Source of the DNA: Streptomyces ochraceiscleroticus
Lineage (GTDB): Bacteria; Actinomycetota; Actinomycetes; Streptomycetales; Streptomycetaceae
Assembly: GCF_000720485.1 (NCBI RefSeq)
Contig: NZ_JOAX01000022.1
Location: 78,665-142,664 of the forward strand
Length of the DNA stretch: 64,000 bases
Reading direction: 5' to 3'
Numbering within the stretch: the first letter of the stretch is position 1; the number at the start of each line of letters is the position of its first letter. Of this stretch, positions 27,688 through 34,935 are shown piece after piece. The notes below the pieces were generated by a model. The model saw nothing but the letters and a program-made list of their open reading frames with translations. It had not been told where the DNA came from and searched no databases. Made by a program: the position numbers and the translations under genes.

Positions 27688-29151
27688 TCAACTCGTATGC
27701 GAGCGGTCCGCGAACTCCTCGATCACCGCCTCGGCCCGTTCGATCTCGTCGCTCAGCGGGTGGTCCTCCGCCACGTACGGCAGCCGTTCGGCGGCCACGG
27801 CGAAGGCATCGGTCACCGGGGCCGGTGGAAGGTCGGCACCGGACATCCGCAACGCCCTTACCGCGCCGATGAGTTCGCAGGCCAGGACGGTCCGATAGGC
27901 CGATACCGCCGAGGCGGTGCTGCGGGCGGCCTGAGTGGAGAAGCTGGCGTGGTCCTCCAGGCCGCGCGAGATCACCGCGGTGCCGAGGGTGACCGGCGCC
28001 GCGGCGTGCCGGAGCTGGCCGAGCGCGTCGTGTGCCACGTACTCCAGGATCATGATGCCGGAGCTGCCCGCCGGGCCGGCCGCAAGGAACGGCGGCAGGC
28101 CGGTGAGGTCCGGCTCGACCAGGTCGCTCAGGCGTGCCGCCGACAGTTCCGCGGCGTGGTGCAGCGCCGCGCGCAGGCCGTCCAGGGCGAGGGCGAGGTA
28201 GGCGGTGGAGAACTGGCCGTGGTGGTACACCTGCTCGCCGTCGATGTCGATCAGCGGGTTCTCGGCCGCGGCGTTGATGTCGATGGCGAGGATGCGTTCC
28301 AGCGCGTCGCCCGCGTCCAGTGCGGGCCCGTGCACCTGCGGAAAGGCCCGCAGCCCGAAGGGATCCTGCAGCCGCCGCCCGGCAGGCGGATCGTCATCGA
28401 GGCGGAGCAGGCGTCGCATCTCGGCGGCGCAGTGCAGCGACCCGTGGTGCGGCCGCGCGGTATGTACCGCTTCGGAGAACGCCTCCGGCGAGCCGCGCAG
28501 CGCGCAGTAGGACAGCGCGGTGATCACATGGCTCGCCCGCAGCAGCCGCCGCAGCTCGTGCCAGGCCAGCACCGACTCCGCGAGCGTGACGGCGTTGCTG
28601 GAGATGAACGCGAGGGCGTCGCCCGGGCTGACCGGCACCGGGGCCAGGCCCTTGCCGGTCCAGGGCCGCTCGCCGGCGAGCGTCAGGGCGATCTCGGCGA
28701 GTGCGGTGAGATCGCCGGTGCCGATGGCGCCGCGGGCGTGCACCGAGGGCAGGGCATCCTCGCGCAGTGCGGACTCCAGGGCGCGCAGCAGCCGCGGGTG
28801 CACACCGCTGCCCGCCGCGGCCAGTTGGTTGAGGCGGATCACCAGGGCACCGCGGACGACGTCGTCGGGGAGTGGATCGCCGCTGCCGCCCGCGTGACTG
28901 CGCAGCAGCCGCAGTCCGTGCTGGTCGACGGCGTCCGGAGCGACGACGGCGTGACGGTTGGCGCCGACGCCGGTGGTGCGCCCGTACACCGCGCGTTTCG
29001 CACCGCTGTCCCGGGCGATTTCGTACGCCCGCCCGGCGCGCTTGAGTGCCTCGTCGTCCAGGTCCACCGTCGCGCCGCGGCGGGCGGCACGGACGACGTC
29101 GGCACAGCGCAGGTTCGTGCCGGTGATGCGGATCGGAGTGCTGTCAGTCAT
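27688..29151 (-). CDS. Aromatic ammonia-lyase (HAL/PAL) homologue lacking the MIO triad
   Basis: A 487-residue protein with the histidase/phenylalanine ammonia-lyase fold along its whole length: Tyr56 in YGRTTGVGANR, RSHAGGSGDP, QDPFGLRAFPQVHG, ENPLIDIDGEQVYHHGQFS, LEDHASFSTQAA. The Ala-Ser-Gly triplet that cyclises into the electrophilic MIO cofactor is missing: residues 141-147 read GAIGTGD, one residue short. The usual Asn (NGT) is ISSNA and the second Tyr (QDxYS) is Phe. It therefore cannot be an ordinary ammonia-lyase; it may run another elimination or isomerisation. Divergent from the MFS gene; AGGGAG precedes the ATG. Confidence 0.85.
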   Translation of the reverse strand: MTDSTPIRITGTNLRCADVVRAARRGATVDLDDEALKRAGRAYEIARDSGAKRAVYGRTTGVGANRHAVVAPDAVDQHGLRLLRSHAGGSGDPLPDDVVRGALVIRLNQLAAAGSGVHPRLLRALESALREDALPSVHARGAIGTGDLTALAEIALTLAGERPWTGKGLAPVPVSPGDALAFISSNAVTLAESVLAWHELRRLLRASHVITALSYCALRGSPEAFSEAVHTARPHHGSLHCAAEMRRLLRLDDDPPAGRRLQDPFGLRAFPQVHGPALDAGDALERILAIDINAAAENPLIDIDGEQVYHHGQFSTAYLALALDGLRAALHHAAELSAARLSDLVEPDLTGLPPFLAAGPAGSSGIMILEYVAHDALGQLRHAAAPVTLGTAVISRGLEDHASFSTQAARSTASAVSAYRTVLACELIGAVRALRMSGADLPPAPVTDAFAVAAERLPYVAEDHPLSDEIERAEAVIEEFADRSHTS

Positions 29152-29194
29152 GAATCTCCCTCTTGACAGAGAACTATTCATCTCACAGGCTGCA

Positions 29195-29206
29195 TGAAAC
29201 CTTCCA
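29195..29206. promoter_or_regulatory. Possible LacI-type operator between lyase and MFS genes
   Basis: TGAAACCTTCCA is a 12-base imperfect dyad of the TGnAA/TTnCA form bound by LacI proteins, centred in the 173-bp divergent region. A TTGACA box lies at 29164. No matching copy was found before the dioxygenase gene, so the assignment is weak. Confidence 0.3.
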
Positions 29207-29324
29207 TTCTTCAACTTGGCAAGAGCAGTTGATGCAGGTGGCGCCTAGTAGCCTGCGCCCTCCTCCCCGCCTGACACCGTCGACAGGCGCGGCATTCCCC
29301 TCTGATCGGAGAGCTTGTCGAGCT

Positions 29325-30707
29325 ATGCCAGAAGACCGGACCCCTCCTCCTCCCGCTTCCCCTCCCGCCGATACCGCGACGGCCGTACGCCCGCCCGGCG
29401 ACGCCCGCTCGGACACCTTCGACGACGTACCGCTCAACCGCTTCCACCTCAAGATCACCGCACTGACCTTCGGGGCGAACTTCTCCGACGGTTACCAACT
29501 GGGCATCATCGGCATCGCGCTCACCGCGATAGCCCCGCAGATGCATCTCGACTCCTGGTGGCAGGGGCTGATGGGCGCCTCGGCGCTCATCGGGGTCTTC
29601 GCCGGCAGCATTGTGATCGGCTGGGCCGCCGACCGGATCGGCCGGCAGCGGCTCTACATGCTCGACTTCTTGCTGATCGCCGTTGCGTCCGTCCTGCAGT
29701 TCTTCGTCAACGGCCCGGTCGAACTGCTCGTCCTGCGGCTCCTGATCGGGTTCGGCATCGGTGCCGACTACGCGCTCGGCCCCACCCTCGTCGCCGAATT
29801 CGTGCCCCGCCGTTACCGCGGCGGCTTGCTGGCCTCGCTGACCTGCCTGTGGACCGTCGGCTACATCGCCGCGTTCTTCTTCGGCACCTACCTGATCGGT
29901 CTCGGCGGCGACTCCTGGCGCTGGCTGCTCGCCAGCAGCGCACTGCCGGCGATCGCGGTCCTGCTGCTGCGGATCGGTACGCCCGAATCGCCGCGCTGGC
30001 TGCTCAGCAAGGGGCGGACCGCCGAGGCCCGGCAGGTGGTCGCCCGCTTCATCGGCAGCCACGTCGACTTCGACACCTTCGCGGCACAGCAGCACGCGAC
30101 CCGGCGCGCGGCGTCCTACCGAGAGCTGTTCGGCGCCGAGCACTGGCGTAACACCGCGTTCGGGATGATCTTCTACAACTGCCAGGTCATCCCGTACTTC
30201 GCGATCTACACCTTCCTCCCGCTGGTACTGGTCAAGATCCAGCTCGGCGGCGGGGACTTTCTGAGCGAGGCCCTGCTCAATGCGTTCCTGCTGCTGGGCG
30301 GGATCGCCGGACTGTGGTTCGTGGCCAAGCTGACCCGGCGGCGGCTCACCATCGGCTCGTTCGTCGTACTCGCACTGTCCCTGGCGCCGATGGGCCTCTG
30401 GCCGGACGCCCCGGCCATGGTGCTGTTCCCGCTGTTCCTCGTCTTCACCTTCACCATGTCGGCAGCGACCAACCTCGATCAGGTCTACCCGCCCGAGCTG
30501 TTCCCCACTGAACTGCGCAGCTCCGGGGTCGGCCTGCTGAACGGGGTGAGCCGCATCGGCTCCGCCGTCGGCACCTTCCTGCTGCCGGTCAGCCTCGGCT
30601 CCCTCGGCTTCGCCCCGACCATGGTGGCCCTCACCGTCATCCTGGTGATCGGCGCGGCCGTCTCCGCCTTGTGGGCCCCGGAGACGAGCGGGGCAGCACT
30701 GGACTGA
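29325..30707 (+). CDS. MFS permease, sugar/aromatic-acid symporter type
   Basis: A 460-residue 12-helix major facilitator. The first-helix region NRFHLKITALTFGANFSDGYQLGIIG, the loop GWAADRIGRQRLYMLD, helix-4 LLIGFGIGADYALGPTLVAEF and the cytoplasmic PESPRWLLSKGRTAEAR sequence are of the sugar-porter/NiaP-like group. The ATG at 29325 begins a charged Pro-rich leader; an ATG at 29232 would add 31 unconserved residues. It is divergent from the MIO-less lyase homologue and ends on a strong bidirectional terminator facing the dioxygenase. Likely imports the substrate of this locus. Confidence 0.88.
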   Translation: MPEDRTPPPPASPPADTATAVRPPGDARSDTFDDVPLNRFHLKITALTFGANFSDGYQLGIIGIALTAIAPQMHLDSWWQGLMGASALIGVFAGSIVIGWAADRIGRQRLYMLDFLLIAVASVLQFFVNGPVELLVLRLLIGFGIGADYALGPTLVAEFVPRRYRGGLLASLTCLWTVGYIAAFFFGTYLIGLGGDSWRWLLASSALPAIAVLLLRIGTPESPRWLLSKGRTAEARQVVARFIGSHVDFDTFAAQQHATRRAASYRELFGAEHWRNTAFGMIFYNCQVIPYFAIYTFLPLVLVKIQLGGGDFLSEALLNAFLLLGGIAGLWFVAKLTRRRLTIGSFVVLALSLAPMGLWPDAPAMVLFPLFLVFTFTMSAATNLDQVYPPELFPTELRSSGVGLLNGVSRIGSAVGTFLLPVSLGSLGFAPTMVALTVILVIGAAVSALWAPETSGAALD

Positions 30708-30722
30708 CGTACTGGCACTCCT

Positions 30723-30767
30723 CGCGCGCGGGTGCCTTGCCCGTACTGGCGAAGGCACCCGCGCGCG
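30723..30767. terminator. Bidirectional terminator, 16-bp perfect stem
   Basis: Stem 30723-30738 pairs without mismatch with 30752-30767 around a 13-base loop. It sits between the convergent MFS and PhyH-type genes and should stop transcription from both sides. Confidence 0.85.
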
Positions 30768-30795
30768 GGAGACGTGGTGGATCGCGGGCGTGTGA

Positions 30796-31974
30796 TCAGC
30801 TCTGGCGGCGCTTCGCGCCGGCCCGCAGTTCCTGGCGCAGCCGGTCCGGGGCCCACCCCTCGGTGACGGCCTGCCACAAGGTGTCCGCCTGGGAGGGCGG
30901 GGCGAGACCGTCGACCGGCGGGTCGAGGTCCAGGTTGGTGGGGAAGGGGTATCCCTCGGCGCTCGCGGCGACCACATTGCGCAGCCAGTCTTCGCCGACC
31001 CCCTCGGCCTTGCGGCGCAGCAGTACGGGGTAGACGGCGTTGACTATCGCATCCCGGTCGACGGTCTCCATCGCGCGGCCGAAGGCGGAGGAGATCTGCA
31101 GCAGGTTGGCCATGCGTGTGATGTCAGTGGAGCGGTTGTGTCCGGCGGCGTGGAAGAGAGCGGGGTTGAAGAACACCGCGTCGCCCTTGGCCAGCGGGAG
31201 CTGAATGTGGTGTTCGTTGAAGTACGCGATGAACTCGGGGCGGCGCCAGGCCAGGTACCCGGGCTCGTACTTCTGCGAGTGCGGCAGGTAGAGCGTCGGC
31301 CCGGACTCCACCGGCATGTCGCAGTGGGCCACCGCGCCCTGCAGGGTCAGGACGGGGGAGAGGCGGTGGACGTGGGCCGGGTATGCCGCGGCCTGCTCTT
31401 GGGAGAGGAAGCCGAGGTGGTAGTCGCGGTGCGCCTGCTGGGCCGTGCCGCCCGGGTTGACCACGTTGATCTGGGAGGTGACCTGGTACGCGGGGCCGAG
31501 CCAGGCTTCGGCGATCAGGGCCGGCATGTCGTTGGCGTAGTAGTCGGCGAACGCCTCCGGCTGCCGCACTGCCATCTTCTCCAGCGCGTTCCAGACCCGG
31601 TCGTTGGCACCGGGCTTGGCGAAGTGGTCACCGCGGGACGCGCCCGTCACACGCTCCTCCTCGATCAGTGCGGTGAAGGCGTCGGACGCCCGGTCCACGA
31701 CGGCCAGGTCGGTGAACGCCCGCTTGAGGACGACGATGCCGGGACCGTCCAGCAGGGCCCGTACCAGCTCGCTCTGCGTACTCCGGCGCCCCTCCGGGGT
31801 GCCGGCCAGCTCGCGCAGCCGCTCACTGTCGTAGACGGGGACGTTCTGCTCGACCCGCTCGGCAGAGGGGTGCTCGCGGGGGTCGGTGCGCTGCCCGACC
31901 AGCGACCGGAACTCATCGAGGGAGCAGTCGTCCGCCCTCAGCCACGTCCGTGATTCCGCATCGGTGAAGGACAC
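30796..31974 (-). CDS. PhyH-type Fe(II)/2-oxoglutarate dioxygenase
   Basis: A 392-residue phytanoyl-CoA dioxygenase superfamily member. The iron ligands are visible as His182-x-Asp184 (AQQAHRDYHLGF) and a distal His at ~275-279 (FFNPALFHAAGHN), followed by RSTDITRMANLLQ, whose Arg can bind 2-oxoglutarate. Such enzymes hydroxylate or otherwise oxidise small molecules; the substrate is unknown. GTG start with AAAGGA. The 5' flank holds four 12-base repeats. It is divergent from the LacI-family gene and shares the locus with an MFS permease and a MIO-less lyase homologue, suggesting one catabolic system. Confidence 0.87.
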   Translation of the reverse strand: MSFTDAESRTWLRADDCSLDEFRSLVGQRTDPREHPSAERVEQNVPVYDSERLRELAGTPEGRRSTQSELVRALLDGPGIVVLKRAFTDLAVVDRASDAFTALIEEERVTGASRGDHFAKPGANDRVWNALEKMAVRQPEAFADYYANDMPALIAEAWLGPAYQVTSQINVVNPGGTAQQAHRDYHLGFLSQEQAAAYPAHVHRLSPVLTLQGAVAHCDMPVESGPTLYLPHSQKYEPGYLAWRRPEFIAYFNEHHIQLPLAKGDAVFFNPALFHAAGHNRSTDITRMANLLQISSAFGRAMETVDRDAIVNAVYPVLLRRKAEGVGEDWLRNVVAASAEGYPFPTNLDLDPPVDGLAPPSQADTLWQAVTEGWAPDRLRQELRAGAKRRQS

Positions 31975-31984
31975 CCCGGATCCT

Positions 31985-32032
31985 TTCGCCGTACTCGTCG
32001 CCGTATGTGTCGCCGTTCTTGTCGCCGCTCGC
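31985..32032. repeat. Four tandem 12-bp repeats upstream of the PhyH gene
   Basis: Four consecutive 12-base units of the form GTCGCCGTnnnn (31985, 31997, 32009, 32021) sit just upstream of the dioxygenase start, in the divergent region with the LacI gene. They could be a coding extension with no start codon, or a protein-binding array. Confidence 0.65.
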
Positions 32033-32168
32033 GCTCTCCTGTCAGTCTGATCAGCTCAGGACCGTCATTCAATCCGCAGCAAGCCATCAAAAACCCCTCA
32101 TCGCTCCCCTCATTGATCCCTTCAACAACTCCTGTCATCGATTCCTGTCGTCCAACCCTGGAAGAGTC

Positions 32169-33194
32169 ATGCGACACCCTTATCCGATCAAGGAGATCGC
32201 CCGTCAGGCCGGGCTGAGCGAGGCCACCGTCGACCGGGTCCTCAACAGCCGGGGCGGCGTGCGGGAGAGCACCGTGATGGAGGTGCACCAGGCGATCAAG
32301 GATCTGGACCGTCAGCGGACCCAGGTACGCATTGGCGGACGCACCTTCATGATGGACATCGTGATGCAGGCACCGGAGCGGTTCTCCACGGCCGTACGCA
32401 ACGCGCTCGAGGCCGAACTGCCGTCGCTGCAACCCGCCGTGATGCGTTCGCGCTTCCACTTCCGAGAGACCGGCCCGGCCTCCGAACTGATCGCGACGCT
32501 GGACAGGATTGCCAAGCGCGGTTCACAGGGAGTGATTCTCAAGGCCCCGGATCTGCCCGAGGTCGGGGCAGCTGTCGGCCGCCTGGTCGCAGCCGGCATT
32601 CCGGTCGTCACCTTGGTGAGCGACCTGCCCAGCAGTGCGCGCCTGGCCTACGTCGGCATCGACAACCGCGCCGCCGGTACCACCGCCGCGTACCTCATCG
32701 GTCAGTGGCTCGGCGAGCGCCCGGGCAATGTGCTCACCACCATCAGCCGCGGCTTCTTCCGCGGCGAGGAGGAACGCGAGATGGGCTTCCGCAGCGCCAT
32801 CCGCAACACCCAGCCGCACCGCACCCTCGTCGAGGTCACCGACAGTGACGGCCTGGACGCCACCCAGTACGACCTCGTACTCGACGCGCTCCAACGGGAC
32901 CCGTCCATCAACGCGGTCTACTCCATGGGTGGTGGCAACGCGGCAACCGTGGCGGCGTTTGACGCCCTCGGGCGCCAGTGCGCCGTGTTCATCGCCCACG
33001 ACCTGGACCACGACAACACCCGGTTGCTGCGCGCACGACGGCTGTCCGCCGTCCTCCACCACGACCTGCGCCAGGACATGCGCCGCGCCTGCCAGACCAT
33101 CATGCGCGCCCACAAGGCACTGCCCGACGAAGGGCCCGCGCTGCCCTCGGCGATCCAGGTGGTCACGCCGTACAACATGCCGCCCGTGGCGTGA
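32169..33194 (+). CDS. LacI-family regulator
   Basis: A 341-residue repressor. The N terminus is a canonical LacI headpiece, IKEIARQAGLSEATVDRVLNSRGGVRESTVMEV, followed by a periplasmic-binding fold of the sugar type (VILKAPDLPEV, GIPVVTLVSDLP, AYVGIDNRAAGTTAAYLIG, AVYSMGGGNAATVAAF). The effector is probably a sugar, polyol or related solute. ATG follows GGAAGA. It is divergent from the PhyH-type gene and the only regulator of the 27688-33194 locus, so it likely governs the lyase homologue, permease and dioxygenase together. Confidence 0.92.
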   Translation: MRHPYPIKEIARQAGLSEATVDRVLNSRGGVRESTVMEVHQAIKDLDRQRTQVRIGGRTFMMDIVMQAPERFSTAVRNALEAELPSLQPAVMRSRFHFRETGPASELIATLDRIAKRGSQGVILKAPDLPEVGAAVGRLVAAGIPVVTLVSDLPSSARLAYVGIDNRAAGTTAAYLIGQWLGERPGNVLTTISRGFFRGEEEREMGFRSAIRNTQPHRTLVEVTDSDGLDATQYDLVLDALQRDPSINAVYSMGGGNAATVAAFDALGRQCAVFIAHDLDHDNTRLLRARRLSAVLHHDLRQDMRRACQTIMRAHKALPDEGPALPSAIQVVTPYNMPPVA

Positions 33195-33197
33195 ACG

Positions 33198-33232
33198 ACG
33201 TCCCGGGCACCGGCGAGCGGCGCCCGGGACGT
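33198..33232. terminator. Terminator hairpin between LacI and AhpD-like genes
   Basis: ACGTCCCGGGC at 33198-33208 pairs perfectly with 33222-33232 around a 13-base loop, directly after the LacI stop and before the stop of the convergent AhpD-like gene. It can serve both. Confidence 0.75.
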
Positions 33233-33250
33233 GGCCTCCTCAACTCCTCG

Positions 33251-33724
33251 TCAGTCGAACTGGCCGACCTGGTAGTCACCGGCGGGCTGCTGGGTGATGA
33301 CGTTCCCGCGGTTGAAGGCGTTGATGATGGCGATGACGCACACGAGGGCGGCGAGCTGGTCCTCGTCGTAGTACTTGGCGGCATTCGCCCACACCTCGTC
33401 CGGGACCCCGCCGGCCGCGTCGGCGATGCGGGTACCCTCCTCGGTCAGTTCCAGCGCGGCGCGCTCCGCATCGGTGAACACCGTGGCCTCGCGCCAGGCC
33501 GCGACCAGGTTGAGGCGCACCGCGGTCTCCCCGGCGGCAGCGGCGTCCTTGGTGTGCATGTCGATGCAGCCGGCGCAGCCGTTGATCTGGCTGGCACGCA
33601 GCATCACCAGTTGCTGCGTCGCCGCCGGCAGCGACGATTCGGCGAGCGCCTTGCCCGCGGCGATGAGGTGCTTCATGGCCTTGACCGCGACCGGGCTGGC
33701 CATGAGGTTCAACCGAGCATTCAT
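33251..33724 (-). CDS. AhpD/carboxymuconolactone decarboxylase-family protein
   Basis: A 157-residue alkylhydroperoxidase-like protein. The thiol signature is complete: SQINGCAGCIDMHTKDA, giving Cys50-x-x-Cys53-x-x-x-His57 used for peroxide reduction and proton relay. The rest is the all-helical CMD fold (AAWREATVFTDAERAALELTE). Members protect against peroxides, often with a SigJ-type sigma factor or thiol reductant; none lies nearby. It is a single gene facing the LacI gene across a shared terminator. Confidence 0.92.
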   Translation of the reverse strand: MNARLNLMASPVAVKAMKHLIAAGKALAESSLPAATQQLVMLRASQINGCAGCIDMHTKDAAAAGETAVRLNLVAAWREATVFTDAERAALELTEEGTRIADAAGGVPDEVWANAAKYYDEDQLAALVCVIAIINAFNRGNVITQQPAGDYQVGQFD

Positions 33725-33850
33725 GGTGCACTCCTGTGTCCTGCGTCGTTGTTACTGGTTACCCCTTGGACGGCTCGACCCGGCGAGATGTGACATGGGT
33801 GAATGTGACGCGCATCACGCCTTTGCTCTGTCGTGTGCGGCCGTTCGGGA

Positions 33851-34699
33851 TCACCGAGGCCGGTAGACGGTGGCAAGCAGGGAGACGGTGACCTGGCCGG
33901 GCAGGAGGCCGTCGTTGTCCAGGCCCGCGAGGTTCACATGGCGTGCGCTCGGCGTCATTCCCACCAGGTCGAGGGCTTCCCTCCTGGTCAAGGGCATGGC
34001 GTACGCGACCTGTTCAGTACCGGTGGCCTTGAAGAAGGGTGTCAGCGCCCGGTGCAGGCGCTGTTCCTTGTCCGGGTCGATCGCGACCGTAGTGGGTACT
34101 TGGCCGCGCAGTTCGGCCAGGTGGCTGCCCGTAGGACGCACCACGATCAACCGGCCGGTCGGGCGCAGCACTCGGTGGAACTCGGACGGGTTGCGCGGGG
34201 CGAAGACATTCAGCACGACATCGGCCGCCCCGTCGGCCAGCGGGAAGGGACGGAAGACGTCCCAGGCCGCCGCGGCGGCTCGCGCATGGACCCGGGCCGC
34301 CGAGCGCAGTGCGCGCACCGAGGTGTCCAGTCCCAGACCGCGGGTGCCGGGGAACCGGTCGAGGACGCCGGCCAGGTAGTAGCCCGTGCCGCACCCGACG
34401 TCCACGATCGTGCCCTGCTCGGGCACGGTGCCGGCCGTGAGGCGGACCAGGGCTTGGCGGATGGGCGCGTACTTGCCGGTAGCCAGGAACCGGTCCCGAG
34501 CCCGGATCATGGCAGCGTCGTCGCCGCTGGTGGCGCGGGTGCCCGTCAGGAGACTGACGTAGCCGTGGCGGGCGACGTTGAAGGTGTGGCCTGCCGGGCA
34601 GCGCAGTGCGCCACGGTCGAGGCGGAGACCGGCGCGGCACGTCGGGCAGCGCAGCAGGGTGAGGAACGGTATGAGGGCAGGGGGAAGCGACACAGGCAC
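33851..34699 (-). CDS. 23S rRNA guanine-N1 methyltransferase (RlmA/TlrB-like)
   Basis: A ~282-residue SAM-dependent RNA methyltransferase. The N-terminal zinc ribbon (LRCPTCRAGLRLDRGALRCPAGHTF) and the following ARHGYVSLL are specific to RlmA proteins, which methylate G745 or G748 of 23S rRNA; the class II form, including tylosin-resistance TlrB, is Gram-positive. The Rossmann motif IVDVGCGTGYYL binds SAM. GTG at 34699 lies six bases after AGGAG; longer frames upstream lack conservation. It could be housekeeping or confer macrolide resistance; no macrolide cluster is in the window. Confidence 0.9.
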   Translation of the reverse strand: MPVSLPPALIPFLTLLRCPTCRAGLRLDRGALRCPAGHTFNVARHGYVSLLTGTRATSGDDAAMIRARDRFLATGKYAPIRQALVRLTAGTVPEQGTIVDVGCGTGYYLAGVLDRFPGTRGLGLDTSVRALRSAARVHARAAAAAWDVFRPFPLADGAADVVLNVFAPRNPSEFHRVLRPTGRLIVVRPTGSHLAELRGQVPTTVAIDPDKEQRLHRALTPFFKATGTEQVAYAMPLTRREALDLVGMTPSARHVNLAGLDNDGLLPGQVTVSLLATVYRPR

Positions 34700-34774
34700 A
34701 AGGCACTCCTGGCAAGGGCGAAGGGGAGGGATCGTGCCTGCACGAACGTGGTTCACGGAACAGGCACGCCAAGG

Positions 34775-34800
34775 AGGGCGACGCCGTCCGGCATCGCCCT
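34775..34800 (-). terminator. Hairpin between BVMO end and rRNA methyltransferase start
   Basis: An 11-base stem with one mismatch (34775-34785 with 34790-34800) and a 4-base loop lies 75 bases upstream of the methyltransferase start and 124 bases beyond the monooxygenase stop. It may terminate the monooxygenase operon or act as a leader attenuator of the methyltransferase. Confidence 0.55.
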
Positions 34801-34915
34801 CACGGCCTCCCGGTCACAGGAAGCAGCAGTGCGGAGTGCTCATGAATGCCATACCTGGAGTTTACAGAGCCAGGAGACCGTGGCCGGGAGTGGTTTACCC
34901 CTCACAGGGCCGGGC

Positions 34916-34935
34916 AGCTCAGCTCAGCTCAGCTC
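34916..34935. repeat. Four tandem AGCTC units over the BVMO stop codon
   Basis: AGCTC occurs four times head to tail, spanning the last codons and stop of the monooxygenase gene. Slippage here would change the C terminus: one 5-base unit shifts the frame. Confidence 0.85.
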
